From: Marinomonas shanghaiensis
GTDB taxonomy: Bacteria; Pseudomonadota; Gammaproteobacteria; Pseudomonadales; Marinomonadaceae
Direction: 5' to 3'
Assembly (NCBI RefSeq): GCF_003259175.1
Contig: NZ_QGOK01000003.1
Coordinates: 496,001-560,000, forward strand
DNA length: 64,000 nt
Shown piece by piece: positions 1-8,900 of this stretch (the first letter of the stretch is position 1; the number at the start of each line of letters is the position of its first letter). Both the position numbers and the translations under genes were made by a program. Under the pieces are notes generated by a model, which saw only the letters and a program-made list of their open reading frames with translations, was not told where the DNA came from and ran no database searches.

Positions 1-353
1 AGTCTATTGGTGCCAAAGGCATTGTTGCTTCCAACCATGGCGGTCGAACATTGGATTGTGTGCCTAGCGCAATGGAGGTGTTACCTCTTATTCGTCAGTC
101 AGTGGGAGACGATTTTACCATCTTGATGGATGGGGGGATTCAGCGTGGTACTGATGTGTTTAAGGCGATAGCACTCGGTGCGAACGCGGTCTTAATCGGT
201 CGACCTCAGATTTATGCTTTGGCAGTGGCTGGAGCCGCGGGTGTGGCGCATATGCTGCGTATTCTTCGAGAAGAGCTAGAGGTTGCCATGGCGTTGGCTG
301 GGACGGCAACCATTGATGAGATTGGTCCTGATTGTCTCTATAAGTCTCGTTAA
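1..353 (+). CDS. FMN-dependent alpha-hydroxy-acid dehydrogenase, C-terminal part
   Basis: The reading frame is open from the left edge (frame starting at base 3) to TAA at 351-353, so only the last ~117 residues are present and the start lies outside the window. It begins in the active-site segment SNHGGRTLD, whose His is the catalytic base and whose Arg binds the substrate carboxylate in the lactate dehydrogenase/glycolate oxidase family. ILMDGGIQRGTDVFKAIALGA and IGRP form the FMN phosphate-binding end of the TIM barrel. Family members oxidise L-2-hydroxy acids such as lactate or glycolate to 2-oxo acids. The substrate cannot be told from this part. A strong hairpin follows at 378-420. Confidence 0.9.
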   Translation, partial: SIGAKGIVASNHGGRTLDCVPSAMEVLPLIRQSVGDDFTILMDGGIQRGTDVFKAIALGANAVLIGRPQIYALAVAGAAGVAHMLRILREELEVAMALAGTATIDEIGPDCLYKSR

Positions 354-377
354 TTTAAGGGCAATCTTACTATGATC

Positions 378-420
378 AAAATGCCAGCTACCTTAATCTT
401 AATAAGAGAGCTGGCATTTT
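378..420. terminator. Bidirectional hairpin terminator
   Basis: AAAATGCCAGCT at 378-389 pairs perfectly with AGCTGGCATTTT at 409-420. The A-run on one side and T-run on the other let it end transcription from the convergent genes on both sides. Confidence 0.85.
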
Positions 421-438
421 CCGATAGAAGAGGGGGTT

Positions 439-1497
439 TTACTTCCAACCCCCTTTATTCATGAGTTCTACCGCCAATCTGTTATTCTCACCTAAAACGC
501 TTAATGGCAGTGAATCTGCTTTGAACTCCCCAAATGGTTGCAAACTTTTAGGCGGCGCAATTCCCTCAACAACAGGGTATTCTGTATTGGCTTGAGCATA
601 CCAAGTTTGGCTTTCTTCATTGGTAAGGAAGTCAATCAAACGTCTCGCGTTGCGTAGATTTGTAGCGGAGGCGGTTATTCCTATACCGCTAACATTGATA
701 TGGGCGCCACGTTCTTTTTCACCTTGGTTAGGCCAAAATAAGGCGACTTTATTATAAATTTCACGCTCTTTAGGGTCATCACTTTGACCAAGTCGGCCAT
801 AGTAATAAGTGTTGGCTAAGGTTACATCACATACGCCAACTGAAACGGCATTAAGTAAATCAGTATCACCGCCAAAAGGAGGACGAGATAGATTATTCAC
901 AAACCCTTTAATCCATTCTAAGGTTTTTGCTTGTCCGTTGGCAGCAATCATAGAGGCCACTAATGATTGATTGTAGATATTAGAAGAAGAGCGAGTGCAC
1001 AGGCGTCCTTTCCATTTTGGATCGGCTAAATCTTCATAAGTAGACAGCTCAGATTCAGATACTTTTTTGGGGTTGTAAAAAATAATACGTGCACGCTGTG
1101 ATAAGCCATACCAATAGCCGTCGGGATCTTTTAAGTTAGTTGGTATAACGTCATTTAAGGTATCTGTTTCAATGCTTTGGAGCACGCCTGCTTCCTTGGC
1201 TCGAAACAGTCGCCCAGCATCGACTGTAATAAAAATATCTGCAGGACTGGCGTCACCTTCTGCTTTTAGGCGATTTAATAATATATCAGCGTCACCCGTT
1301 ACTAGATTGACATTTACCCGATATTTTTTCGAATAGGCATCGAGTGCAGGCGTTATCAATGCTTCTTTACGAGCCGAATAGATATTTATTTCACCGCTGG
1401 CAAAAACGATAGGCGAAGAGGTAAAGAACAATGCAGCTAATGATGAGGTCAATAAGCGAAGAGAGAAAGTTTTTGGTTTCATACTAATAGCCGTCAA
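439..1497 (-). CDS. Ferric iron ABC transporter, periplasmic substrate-binding protein (FbpA/FutA type)
   Basis: 352 residues with a Sec signal peptide: basic MKPKTFSLR, a hydrophobic stretch, then cleavage near VFASG. The mature protein opens with GEINIYSARKE, the classic start of the FbpA/FutA/AfuA class of iron-binding proteins. TYYYGR near residue 230 supplies the adjacent Tyr residues that ligate Fe(III) in this family. The in-frame Met at residue 6 is an alternative start. No permease or ATPase gene is adjacent, so this binding protein is an orphan here and must use transporter subunits encoded elsewhere. The upstream DNA is AT-rich, but I could not call a convincing Fur box. Confidence 0.88.
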   Translation of the reverse strand: MTAISMKPKTFSLRLLTSSLAALFFTSSPIVFASGEINIYSARKEALITPALDAYSKKYRVNVNLVTGDADILLNRLKAEGDASPADIFITVDAGRLFRAKEAGVLQSIETDTLNDVIPTNLKDPDGYWYGLSQRARIIFYNPKKVSESELSTYEDLADPKWKGRLCTRSSSNIYNQSLVASMIAANGQAKTLEWIKGFVNNLSRPPFGGDTDLLNAVSVGVCDVTLANTYYYGRLGQSDDPKEREIYNKVALFWPNQGEKERGAHINVSGIGITASATNLRNARRLIDFLTNEESQTWYAQANTEYPVVEGIAPPKSLQPFGEFKADSLPLSVLGENNRLAVELMNKGGWK

Positions 1498-1627
1498 TTG
1501 TCTAAATAGAAAGTAGTTGTCATAAATTTATAGATAATTCGTATTAATCGAATTCTAATTCTAAATAAAAATTATTTCTATTCTTAATTGTGATATTTGT
1601 TCTTAGTCCTGAGTATCTCAATACCTT

Positions 1628-2368
1628 CTAAATTTCCGATAACCTAGATAACCATTTAGTCAACTGAAAGCCCATTTTATCGCTGAGTCTTTGTGCGACG
1701 ACTTTGAGCTCTTTTGCGTTACTGCTGTCGACTCTTTTGCCTGCAATAATAACCCAGTTGCCGCTGCCAGTATCCAGTGCTCGAACGTCATTAAAATGTT
1801 GCTTGATGATGGCGGTTAACTCGTGGTTGTTTTTTTGATCGATCCAGCAATTTAACGCTAACCAGCCATCTTCTTTGATGTTCTTCGCACAATTCTCAAT
1901 GAAGCTTGTTTGGAGGACGGCACGATCCATTCCTTCGGTGTTATAGAGATCGGTCATTAATACATCGACTTTTTTTGGCAGGCCATCCGCTATGTAATCA
2001 ATGGCGTTAGCCACTTCTAGGTTAATGCGTTTGCCTCTGGGGAGTTTAAAATACATCTCGGCCGCATCCATGACTTCTTGGCGCAACTCAACCGCAGTAA
2101 TGTGAATCGCGGGCACGGTATGATAAAGCGCATTCAGTAAGGTTCCACCCCCCAGCCCCAATATACAGACGCGTTTGGGTTCGCAGAATAAGAGTGGCAA
2201 CATCATCGCTTGGGTATATTCATGCTGTAAAATATGTGGCGTAGAAAGACGAATACGGCTTTGCTCATCACCTTCAGCAAATGACAGTATGCGGTACTGG
2301 CCATCGTCAAAAATACGAATAGGGCCAAGCTCGTCGGCGCTGTCATGCAGTAAGTGTTGGTGACTCAT
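1628..2368 (-). CDS. Spermidine-synthase-like SAM-binding protein
   Basis: 246 residues with the Rossmann methyltransferase fold of the SpeE family. VCILGLGGGTLLNAL near residue 70 is the SAM/dcSAM glycine motif and AVELRQEVMDAA carries the acidic residue that binds the ribose. The aminopropyltransferase active-site signature D-(S/T)-x-D-P is not seen: the equivalent stretch reads MTDLYNTEG. True spermidine synthase activity is therefore doubtful, and it may be one of the many SpeE-like proteins of unknown substrate. It sits downstream of ydiJ on the same strand, separated by a hairpin at 2407-2428. Confidence 0.75.
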   Translation of the reverse strand: MSHQHLLHDSADELGPIRIFDDGQYRILSFAEGDEQSRIRLSTPHILQHEYTQAMMLPLLFCEPKRVCILGLGGGTLLNALYHTVPAIHITAVELRQEVMDAAEMYFKLPRGKRINLEVANAIDYIADGLPKKVDVLMTDLYNTEGMDRAVLQTSFIENCAKNIKEDGWLALNCWIDQKNNHELTAIIKQHFNDVRALDTGSGNWVIIAGKRVDSSNAKELKVVAQRLSDKMGFQLTKWLSRLSEI

Positions 2369-2406
2369 GTGGTCCCTTTTAAAATGAAAATCGCGTTATA
2401 AACAAT

Positions 2407-2428
2407 AAGGCTCGGAAACCCGAGCCTT
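2407..2428 (-). terminator. Hairpin between ydiJ and the SpeE-like gene
   Basis: AAGGCTCGG and CCGAGCCTT pair over 9 bp around a 4-base loop. On the minus strand it is followed only by a weak T-rich tail, so termination may be partial. Confidence 0.6.
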
Positions 2429-2447
2429 AGAAGGTCATTAATTTTGA

Positions 2448-5400
2448 CTATTTGCTCACCGTTGCGTCTCTTAGGTGTTTTAAAAGCGCTTGCACAGGAT
2501 GTGGTATTTCAACATCGTCAAAGCGTTTTGCTTGGCTTCTGCAAGAGTAACCCGTTGCCACGAGTTTTCCGAGTAAGCCAGGGTCGGTTACTTTTTCTTT
2601 CCAGGATAAATCGTAAATGGTTTTCGAGGTTTCTTTGTGAGTGGTTTCATGACCATAGGTCCCCGCCATACCACAACAACCTACATTTTCCACATTTAGC
2701 TCAAGTCCTAAAATGCGGTAAATTTTTTGCCAATCTTGAATGGACGCTGCCGCATTGGTTTTTTCGGTGCAGTGTGTCATTAGGTGATAAGTCGTGTTAT
2801 CGCACACCAAGGGTTGTTTGATCAGGTGGTCGCTTTTTTTCATTAGCCACTCCTGCATTAACTGGATGTTTGGGATTTGCCGAGTATCACCAAACGCTTT
2901 AGCGTATTCCGCCCGATAAGTTAGCGTCATAGAAGGATCAATGCCGATAAAAGGCAAACCATAGAAGGCTAGGCTTTGGAGCATATCTAAGTTTTTACGC
3001 GCGGTACGATGAAATGCTTTCATGAAGCCATGTACATGCAAGGGTTTGCCATTGGGCATGTATGGGGCTAGGTACGCTTGGAAGCCGAGTCGGCTTAGGG
3101 TTTCCATGGTGTCCAGCACCAGCTCGGTTTCAAAATAGCTGGTAAACGCATCTTGTACGACAATGACAGCACGAGAGCGGTCTCTTGGACTTAAGGATTC
3201 AATAGAGAGTGGCGTGGCCAGACGAATGCCACGTCGCGACATTTCTTTTTTTAGATTGAGCTTGCTCAGTTTGGGGTTGTCTGACAAACCAATGTACTTG
3301 CTGCTGAAATGATTTACCCAACTGCGGCTAACTAACCAATTATAAGGTTGCGGAAAGATCGCCATCATTGGTATCACAAACTCTAATGAACCAATCAGAT
3401 AATCTTTGACCGGTCGCAAGTAGCGGCTGTAATAAAGCTCTAAGAACTTTGCTCTAAATTCTGGAACATCGACTTTGATTGGGCACTGTCCTACACAAGA
3501 TTTACAAGCCAGACACCCCATCATGGATTCATGGACCTCGTTAGAAAAGTCATAATCCCCACGACGTTTTGCCAAGGTGTTTTTCAGTCTTGGTAAGAAG
3601 CTGAATAAAAAACGACGATCTTTCGCGTTTTTGCTGGCTTGAACCGTATCTACACCTTGTTGGCTCATTCCGCGCAGCCATTCTCGCATTAATGAAGCAC
3701 GTCCTTTTGGCGAGTGGCGACGATCTCTTGTGCCTTTCCAAGAAGGGCACATAGCATCGTTTGGGTCAAAGTTGTAGCAGGCACCATTGCCGTTACAATA
3801 CATACCTTCCTGAAACTGATCGCGGTTTTTTAGGGGGATTTGACGATCGAATTGACCTCGTAGCGGGACAGCATCGATTTTTAATAAATTAGCAGCAAGC
3901 TCAAAGGGCGTGGCTATCTTGCCAGGGTTTAATTGATTTCTTGGGTCGAAAGCGCCTTTTACCTGTTGAATGCTTGGATAAAGCTCCCCAAAAAACTCAG
4001 GTGCGTATTCAGAGCGAACGCCTTTACCATGCTCACCCCATAATAATCCATTGTATTTTTGCGTGAGAGCAACCACCTTGTCCGTGATGGCGCGGATCTT
4101 TTTCACTTGCGATTTTTCTTTAAGATCAAGCGCGGGACGAACATGCAATACGCCCGCATCCACATGTCCAAACATACCATACTGTACTTTGTAGCTGTCT
4201 AATACGTCACGAAATTCCATTATGAAGTCGGCGAGGTGCTCAGGTGGCACGGCGGTATCTTCAACGAAAGGAATGGGGCGCTTTTCTCCCTTGGCGTTGC
4301 CTAACAAGCCAACGGATTTTTTACGCATAGCCCAAAGTTTATTAACACTGTCATGCCCCATGGCTATGGTATAGCCCAAAGCACTGCTGTTGCCTTGTTT
4401 GGCCAAATCATCCAGTTTATCCGTGAGGAGTTTGATTTTATCGGCAACCTCTTTCTCATCGTTGCCCGTGTATTCGACAAGATTAATGCCTTGAGTGTCT
4501 TCTCCCGCGTTTGCAGGAAAAAACTCGGCAACTGAATGCCAAATAATATCGCCTTTTGCAAGCCCGAGAACGGTCGAATCCACTGTTTCGATCGACGTTG
4601 GCTTGGTATCGAGCAACTTACGGGCATGGCGTAGTGAGCCCTCAAAACTATCGTAGCGAATATTGACTAAAGCTGCGTAGGTCGGAATGGGGAGGAGGTT
4701 TACTTTGATTTCAACAATAAACCCTAATGTGCCTTCTGAGCCGCAGAGCACCGAGTTCATATTGAATCGCCCATCTTCGGTACGGATGTGGGCCAAATCG
4801 TAACCAGTCAAGCACCGATTAAGGGCAGGAAAGGTCTCTTTGATTTGTTGGGCTTTATTTTTTTGAATGCTGTCGACTACACGATGAGCATGGGCAGCGT
4901 AATCATTGCCACCTTGTATTTCTGCCAACGTTTTGTCATCAATAGGTGCTGATTCAAGTAGATAGCCATCTAATAAGACGGTTTTGAGGGAAAGCACGTG
5001 ATCGCGTGTTTTTCCGTACATTACCGAACCTTGTCCGCTGGCATCGGTATTAACCATACCACCAATGGTGGCTCGATTGCTGGTGGAAAGTTCTGGAGCA
5101 AAGAATAGACCATGAGGGTGAATGGCTTTGTTAAGTTGATCTTTTACCACCCCCGCTTCGACTCGAGCCCAGCCTTCTTCGACATTAATTTCTAAAATCT
5201 TATTCATGTGTTTGGACAGATCAATGACTAATCCATCTGTTAATGACTGACCATTAGTGCCAGTGCCGCCGCCTCTGGGGCTTAGTACTATGTCATTGAA
5301 TTCTTCCTGATTCGACAGTTGAACCAACAGTTGAATATCTTGAATATTCTTTGGGAATAGAACCCCTTGAGGCAACACTTGATAAATAGAGTTATCGGTT

Positions 5401-5525
5401 GAAAGTACAACACGGTTGGCGTAATCAGGATGGGTGTCTCCTGAGAATCCTGAAGCTTTCAGGCGTTCAATAAAAGAAAGGTATTTGGCCTGAATAGTCG
5501 AGACTTCAGAAAGCTTTGGAATCAT
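2448..5525 (-). CDS. ydiJ: FAD-linked dehydrogenase / Fe-S oxidoreductase, YdiJ type (D-2-hydroxyglutarate dehydrogenase)
   Basis: 1025 residues, close to the length of E. coli YdiJ. An N-terminal PCMH-type FAD domain has SPRGGGTGTNGQ near residue 83 and GGMVNTDASGQGS near 155. An FAD-oxidase C-terminal domain follows to about residue 530, including GHVDAGVLHVRP. A ferredoxin-like segment carries C-x2-C-x2-C-x3-CP (CLACKSCVGQCP, ~residue 673). The C-terminal half holds a CCG-type Fe-S reductase region with NVGCCGMAG (~residue 955). YdiJ of E. coli is reported to oxidise D-2-hydroxyglutarate, and I infer the same here. The start has GGAG seven bases upstream of ATG. Confidence 0.9.
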   Translation of the reverse strand: MIPKLSEVSTIQAKYLSFIERLKASGFSGDTHPDYANRVVLSTDNSIYQVLPQGVLFPKNIQDIQLLVQLSNQEEFNDIVLSPRGGGTGTNGQSLTDGLVIDLSKHMNKILEINVEEGWARVEAGVVKDQLNKAIHPHGLFFAPELSTSNRATIGGMVNTDASGQGSVMYGKTRDHVLSLKTVLLDGYLLESAPIDDKTLAEIQGGNDYAAHAHRVVDSIQKNKAQQIKETFPALNRCLTGYDLAHIRTEDGRFNMNSVLCGSEGTLGFIVEIKVNLLPIPTYAALVNIRYDSFEGSLRHARKLLDTKPTSIETVDSTVLGLAKGDIIWHSVAEFFPANAGEDTQGINLVEYTGNDEKEVADKIKLLTDKLDDLAKQGNSSALGYTIAMGHDSVNKLWAMRKKSVGLLGNAKGEKRPIPFVEDTAVPPEHLADFIMEFRDVLDSYKVQYGMFGHVDAGVLHVRPALDLKEKSQVKKIRAITDKVVALTQKYNGLLWGEHGKGVRSEYAPEFFGELYPSIQQVKGAFDPRNQLNPGKIATPFELAANLLKIDAVPLRGQFDRQIPLKNRDQFQEGMYCNGNGACYNFDPNDAMCPSWKGTRDRRHSPKGRASLMREWLRGMSQQGVDTVQASKNAKDRRFLFSFLPRLKNTLAKRRGDYDFSNEVHESMMGCLACKSCVGQCPIKVDVPEFRAKFLELYYSRYLRPVKDYLIGSLEFVIPMMAIFPQPYNWLVSRSWVNHFSSKYIGLSDNPKLSKLNLKKEMSRRGIRLATPLSIESLSPRDRSRAVIVVQDAFTSYFETELVLDTMETLSRLGFQAYLAPYMPNGKPLHVHGFMKAFHRTARKNLDMLQSLAFYGLPFIGIDPSMTLTYRAEYAKAFGDTRQIPNIQLMQEWLMKKSDHLIKQPLVCDNTTYHLMTHCTEKTNAAASIQDWQKIYRILGLELNVENVGCCGMAGTYGHETTHKETSKTIYDLSWKEKVTDPGLLGKLVATGYSCRSQAKRFDDVEIPHPVQALLKHLRDATVSK

Positions 5526-5681
5526 GTTTCATCTCCACAAATGATGAGTGCGCAGATTTTAACAAAGAAACGGGCTTGAGAGTGAAATTTGTAGATTAAG
5601 AAACGTGTTTAATTGTACTCAATCATCCAAATATCTCGTGTTATCATTAAGCCGTATTTATTTATGTAACTGGATCCATTT

Positions 5682-6620
5682 GTGTCATTCATTCAGCCTA
5701 TTATTTTACCCGCATATTGTCAGCAATCCTCTCGTGATCAATATCAAATCGACATGTATCGCGGTGATCTGGAGCATCCTAACGCGCCAGGCAATAAATG
5801 GCATAAATTGCAACATCATCTCAAAACCGCTGAGCAACAAAACGCCTCGGTGATTGCCACTTTTGGTGGGCCATTCTCAAACCATCTCCATGCTTTTGGA
5901 AAAACGCTCAAACCTTTACCCTTCAAAGCCGTAGCAGTTGTTCGTGGGGAATTACAGCCTCAATTAACTCCGTCTTTAAAAGATATGGCCGACGATGGTG
6001 TTGAATTATGGCCTTCTTCTCGTTCGGATTATCGTCTTGCTATGAATTCACCATTGGTCATGGAGATAAACCATCACTTCGGTGATGTTTATTGGATTCC
6101 AGAAGGCGGTGGTGGGGTTCTTGGGGCAATGGGATGCCGTGATTGGGCAAATGACATCGGTGCGCTTGATAATGGATATGATGCATGGGTTGTCTCCTCT
6201 GGAACGGGGACAACAGCGGCAGGGTTGCTGTCTAATCTCAACACGCCTGATCTACATGTATTCAGTGCTTTAAAGGGTGAGCCCGCTCAACGAGATGTAA
6301 TCTTAGGTTTGGCTGAAGAGCTATCATCAGAGTCGATGGGCCAAAAACAGCTTGATGCAAAACTGTTCTTCCATTTCGATTGCCACGAAGGTGGGTATGC
6401 AAAGCACAGTCCTGCATTAATTGATTTTATGCGGGCATTTGCAGTGGCTAATCCTAATAGCCCTCTCGATCCCGTTTATACCTGCAAAAGCATGTTCGCC
6501 ATTATAAAAGCAATGGATAGCGGTATATGGCCGTATCGTCGTACATTATTTATTCATACAGGGGGACTGCAGGGGTGGCGAGGCTATTCAAAACAGACTA
6601 ATCCCTATGTGCATTCTTAA
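5682..6620 (+). CDS. PLP-dependent 1-aminocyclopropane-1-carboxylate deaminase / D-cysteine desulfhydrase family protein
   Basis: 312 residues, fold-type II PLP enzyme. Near residue 38, GNKWHKL contains the Lys expected to form the Schiff base. ATFGGPFSNHLHA is the Ser/Asn-His substrate-phosphate region, and SSGTGTTAAGLL is the glycine loop that holds the PLP phosphate. These three motifs match the ACC deaminase/D-cysteine desulfhydrase family, but no residue seen here separates the two substrates. The apparent start is GTG. The gene is divergent from ydiJ and 131 bases upstream of nadK. Confidence 0.82.
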   Translation: MSFIQPIILPAYCQQSSRDQYQIDMYRGDLEHPNAPGNKWHKLQHHLKTAEQQNASVIATFGGPFSNHLHAFGKTLKPLPFKAVAVVRGELQPQLTPSLKDMADDGVELWPSSRSDYRLAMNSPLVMEINHHFGDVYWIPEGGGGVLGAMGCRDWANDIGALDNGYDAWVVSSGTGTTAAGLLSNLNTPDLHVFSALKGEPAQRDVILGLAEELSSESMGQKQLDAKLFFHFDCHEGGYAKHSPALIDFMRAFAVANPNSPLDPVYTCKSMFAIIKAMDSGIWPYRRTLFIHTGGLQGWRGYSKQTNPYVHS

Positions 6621-6751
6621 CGAGATGGCGATAGTCGGTGTCTTCATGTTAAAGTTGCTCAACTTATGTAGACCCACATGAAAAATAAAAACCGTTATAA
6701 ACACTGAGTGGGTTGATTTGTTTGCATCGATAGACGGGAAGAGAATGACAC

Positions 6752-7633
6752 ATGAGTCTTTTTAGACGTGTTGGTATTATTGCTCGGTTAGACAAGCCTC
6801 AGATTCTTGATACGGTTAAGAAGCTGATGGAGTATCTTCAAGAAAAAGACATAGCGCCAGTGCTTGAAGATCAGCTGGCGACCATGATGCCGGGTGTGAA
6901 AGTCGCCTCATCTGCTCTAAAAGAATTAGGCGATCACTGCGATATGGTGATGGTAGTCGGGGGGGACGGTAGTTTCCTAGGAGCAGCCAGAGCAATATGC
7001 AATTACGATATCCCCGTTTTAGGCATCAACCGAGGGACATTGGGTTTTTTAACGGATATTTCACCTCATAACTTACGAGAAGAGTTAGACCCTATTTTTC
7101 GTGGTGAATACCTAGAAGAAAAGCGCTTTATGATAGAAGCAAAAATCAAACGTCAAAATCGCCCTAGCGGTGAAGGCATTGCGTTAAATGATTTGGTTCT
7201 TCATCCTGGCAAGTCCGCTCGAATGATTCGTTTTGACTTGTTTATCGACGATCAATTTGTGATGAATCAAAAATCCGATGGTCTCATTGTCGCGACGCCG
7301 ACCGGTTCGACGGCGTATGCACTGTCTGCAGGTGGTCCCATTATGCTTCCAAAATTAGATGCTTTGGTTTTGGTACCAATGCACCCACATACTTTGAGTA
7401 ATCGACCTATCGTCATTGATGCGAATGCGCGAATTCGGATTGTGGTATGTGAATCGAACTTAACCTATCCAAGTGTGAGTTGCGATGGTCAACTCAATAT
7501 TACCGCGGCCCCAGGTGATGAAATTCACATTACTAAGAAAACCGGTGGTATACGTTTGATACATCCTAAAAATCACGATTTTTATAACGTGTGCCGTGAC
7601 AAGCTAGGCTGGCAATCCAGTTATCGACCTTAA
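6752..7633 (+). CDS. nadK: NAD kinase
   Basis: 293 residues, the usual length for bacterial NAD kinase, which phosphorylates NAD to NADP in the cytoplasm. GGDGSFLGAAR (~residue 70) is the GGDG catalytic loop with the general-base Asp. NQKSDGLIVATPTGSTAYALSAGG (~172-195) is the NAD-binding and self-assembly motif of the family, and SCDGQ lies near the C-terminus. The start ATG is preceded by GGGAAGAG. It is the only nadK in the window and shows no oddity. Confidence 0.96.
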   Translation: MSLFRRVGIIARLDKPQILDTVKKLMEYLQEKDIAPVLEDQLATMMPGVKVASSALKELGDHCDMVMVVGGDGSFLGAARAICNYDIPVLGINRGTLGFLTDISPHNLREELDPIFRGEYLEEKRFMIEAKIKRQNRPSGEGIALNDLVLHPGKSARMIRFDLFIDDQFVMNQKSDGLIVATPTGSTAYALSAGGPIMLPKLDALVLVPMHPHTLSNRPIVIDANARIRIVVCESNLTYPSVSCDGQLNITAAPGDEIHITKKTGGIRLIHPKNHDFYNVCRDKLGWQSSYRP

Positions 7634-7695
7634 AGTCAAATTGGGTTTTGTGCAGGTTTTTATTATTTAATGAAAATATCCTTTTTAGGGGCTCC

Positions 7696-8565
7696 ATGTA
7701 TTTAGTCTATCGGTTTGAAGAGACAGAAGACCCTACAGGGTTAACCAAAGCTTTGTGGCAACATAAAGTGGCCCATCAGATTGTTTCAGCACAAGGTTAT
7801 GATGAGTTGTGGATACTGGATCCAGGGCAGCTCCCTGTTGTTGAGCAATTAATCAATATTTGGAAAGAGGATCCTTCTCTGTTGCAGCAGGCTCAACCTG
7901 CGGCTGAAGTGAGAAGGGGTTCAACGGGCGGAATTTCTAATCAGCTCAAACGGTCTCCAGTGACGACAATCTTATTGTTGTTAACCTTGCTGGTGGCCGT
8001 GATCACTCAACTCGGTGCAGACATCAAGGCCGTCAGTTACTTTACCATTAGTTCAATTCACATTATGGATGGCCGCATTTATTTCTCTACGTTAGCCAAT
8101 GTCCTTTCCGATGGCGAATATTGGCGACTTTTCTCGCCAGCATTGTTGCATTTTAGTGTGCTGCACATTGTTTTTAACACCTTATGGGTATGGGATATTG
8201 GTGGGAAATTAGAGCGCATTTTAGGCTCGATTGTTTGGAGTATCGGCGTTGCCATCATTGCTATACTAAGTAACGTTTTGCAATACCAGATAAGTGAATA
8301 CCCTTTATTTGGCGGTTTGTCTGGTGTGGTATATGGCTTGATTGGTTTTGCTTGGCTCTTGCCTCTGCTCAACAAGCGTTGGCCAGTCATTATTAGCAAA
8401 CAGTTGATGGTGTTTTTTGTGGTTTGGTTAGGGGTAGGTTATACGCCATTCCCTGAAATGATAGGGCTTGGCAGTATTGCTAACACCGCTCACAGCATTG
8501 GCTTGCTGTCTGGATTAGCATTAGGTCTTGTATACTGGTTAGCAACCAAGCACCGTTATAATTGA
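7696..8565 (+). CDS. glpG: Rhomboid intramembrane serine protease GlpG
   Basis: 289 residues from the ATG that follows TTTTTAGGGG; an in-frame extension to 7648 lacks a ribosome-binding site. A soluble N-terminal domain (MYLVYRFEETEDPTGL...) is the GlpG cytosolic domain. Six hydrophobic segments follow. HFSVLHIVFNTLWVWDIGGKLE is the HxxxN segment that helps form the oxyanion hole, GGLSGVVYG carries the nucleophilic Ser, and NTAHSIGLLSGL carries the catalytic His. The protein cleaves substrates within the inner membrane. Its physiological substrates are not revealed by the context. Confidence 0.93.
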   Translation: MYLVYRFEETEDPTGLTKALWQHKVAHQIVSAQGYDELWILDPGQLPVVEQLINIWKEDPSLLQQAQPAAEVRRGSTGGISNQLKRSPVTTILLLLTLLVAVITQLGADIKAVSYFTISSIHIMDGRIYFSTLANVLSDGEYWRLFSPALLHFSVLHIVFNTLWVWDIGGKLERILGSIVWSIGVAIIAILSNVLQYQISEYPLFGGLSGVVYGLIGFAWLLPLLNKRWPVIISKQLMVFFVVWLGVGYTPFPEMIGLGSIANTAHSIGLLSGLALGLVYWLATKHRYN

Positions 8566-8618
8566 TGTGTATTTCACTTTATATTTAATAGCAGCCTGCC
8601 TAAAGGTAGGGAGAGAAA

Positions 8619-8900
8619 ATGAATTTTAAAGAAATGATCGACAATATGTCGCCTGAAGTTTATGTCAGACTAAAGCAAGCAGTAGAGCTTGGAAAGTGGT
8701 CAAATGGCGTGAAATTGACCCCCGAGCAAACAGAATTGTGCTTACAAGCGGTTATCACATACGATTACAGTAACAAAGAAGAGAAAGATCGTGTGGGGTA
8801 CATTGACACCACTGGTCACAAAAGTATTGGTAAAAAAGACCCCGCTAAAGAGCAAGATACCATCAAATGGATTGGCGATGGCCCTGAGGGGCAGGCCTAA
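8619..8900 (+). CDS. YeaC-like DUF1315 family protein
   Basis: 93 residues, a small acidic soluble protein of the YeaC/DUF1315 family, recognised by MNFKEMIDNMSPEVYVRLKQ, GKWSNGVKLTPEQ and IGKKDP. GGTAGGGAGAGAAA precedes the ATG. Its stop overlaps the start of the DUF2797-like gene (TAATG), so the two are translationally linked. The function of this family is not established. Confidence 0.82.
   Translation: MNFKEMIDNMSPEVYVRLKQAVELGKWSNGVKLTPEQTELCLQAVITYDYSNKEEKDRVGYIDTTGHKSIGKKDPAKEQDTIKWIGDGPEGQA

Noticed and set aside
1498..1627. Fur box upstream of the iron-binding protein
   Set aside because: AT-rich inverted repeats exist (AAATAAAAATTATTT) but match the Fur consensus poorly.
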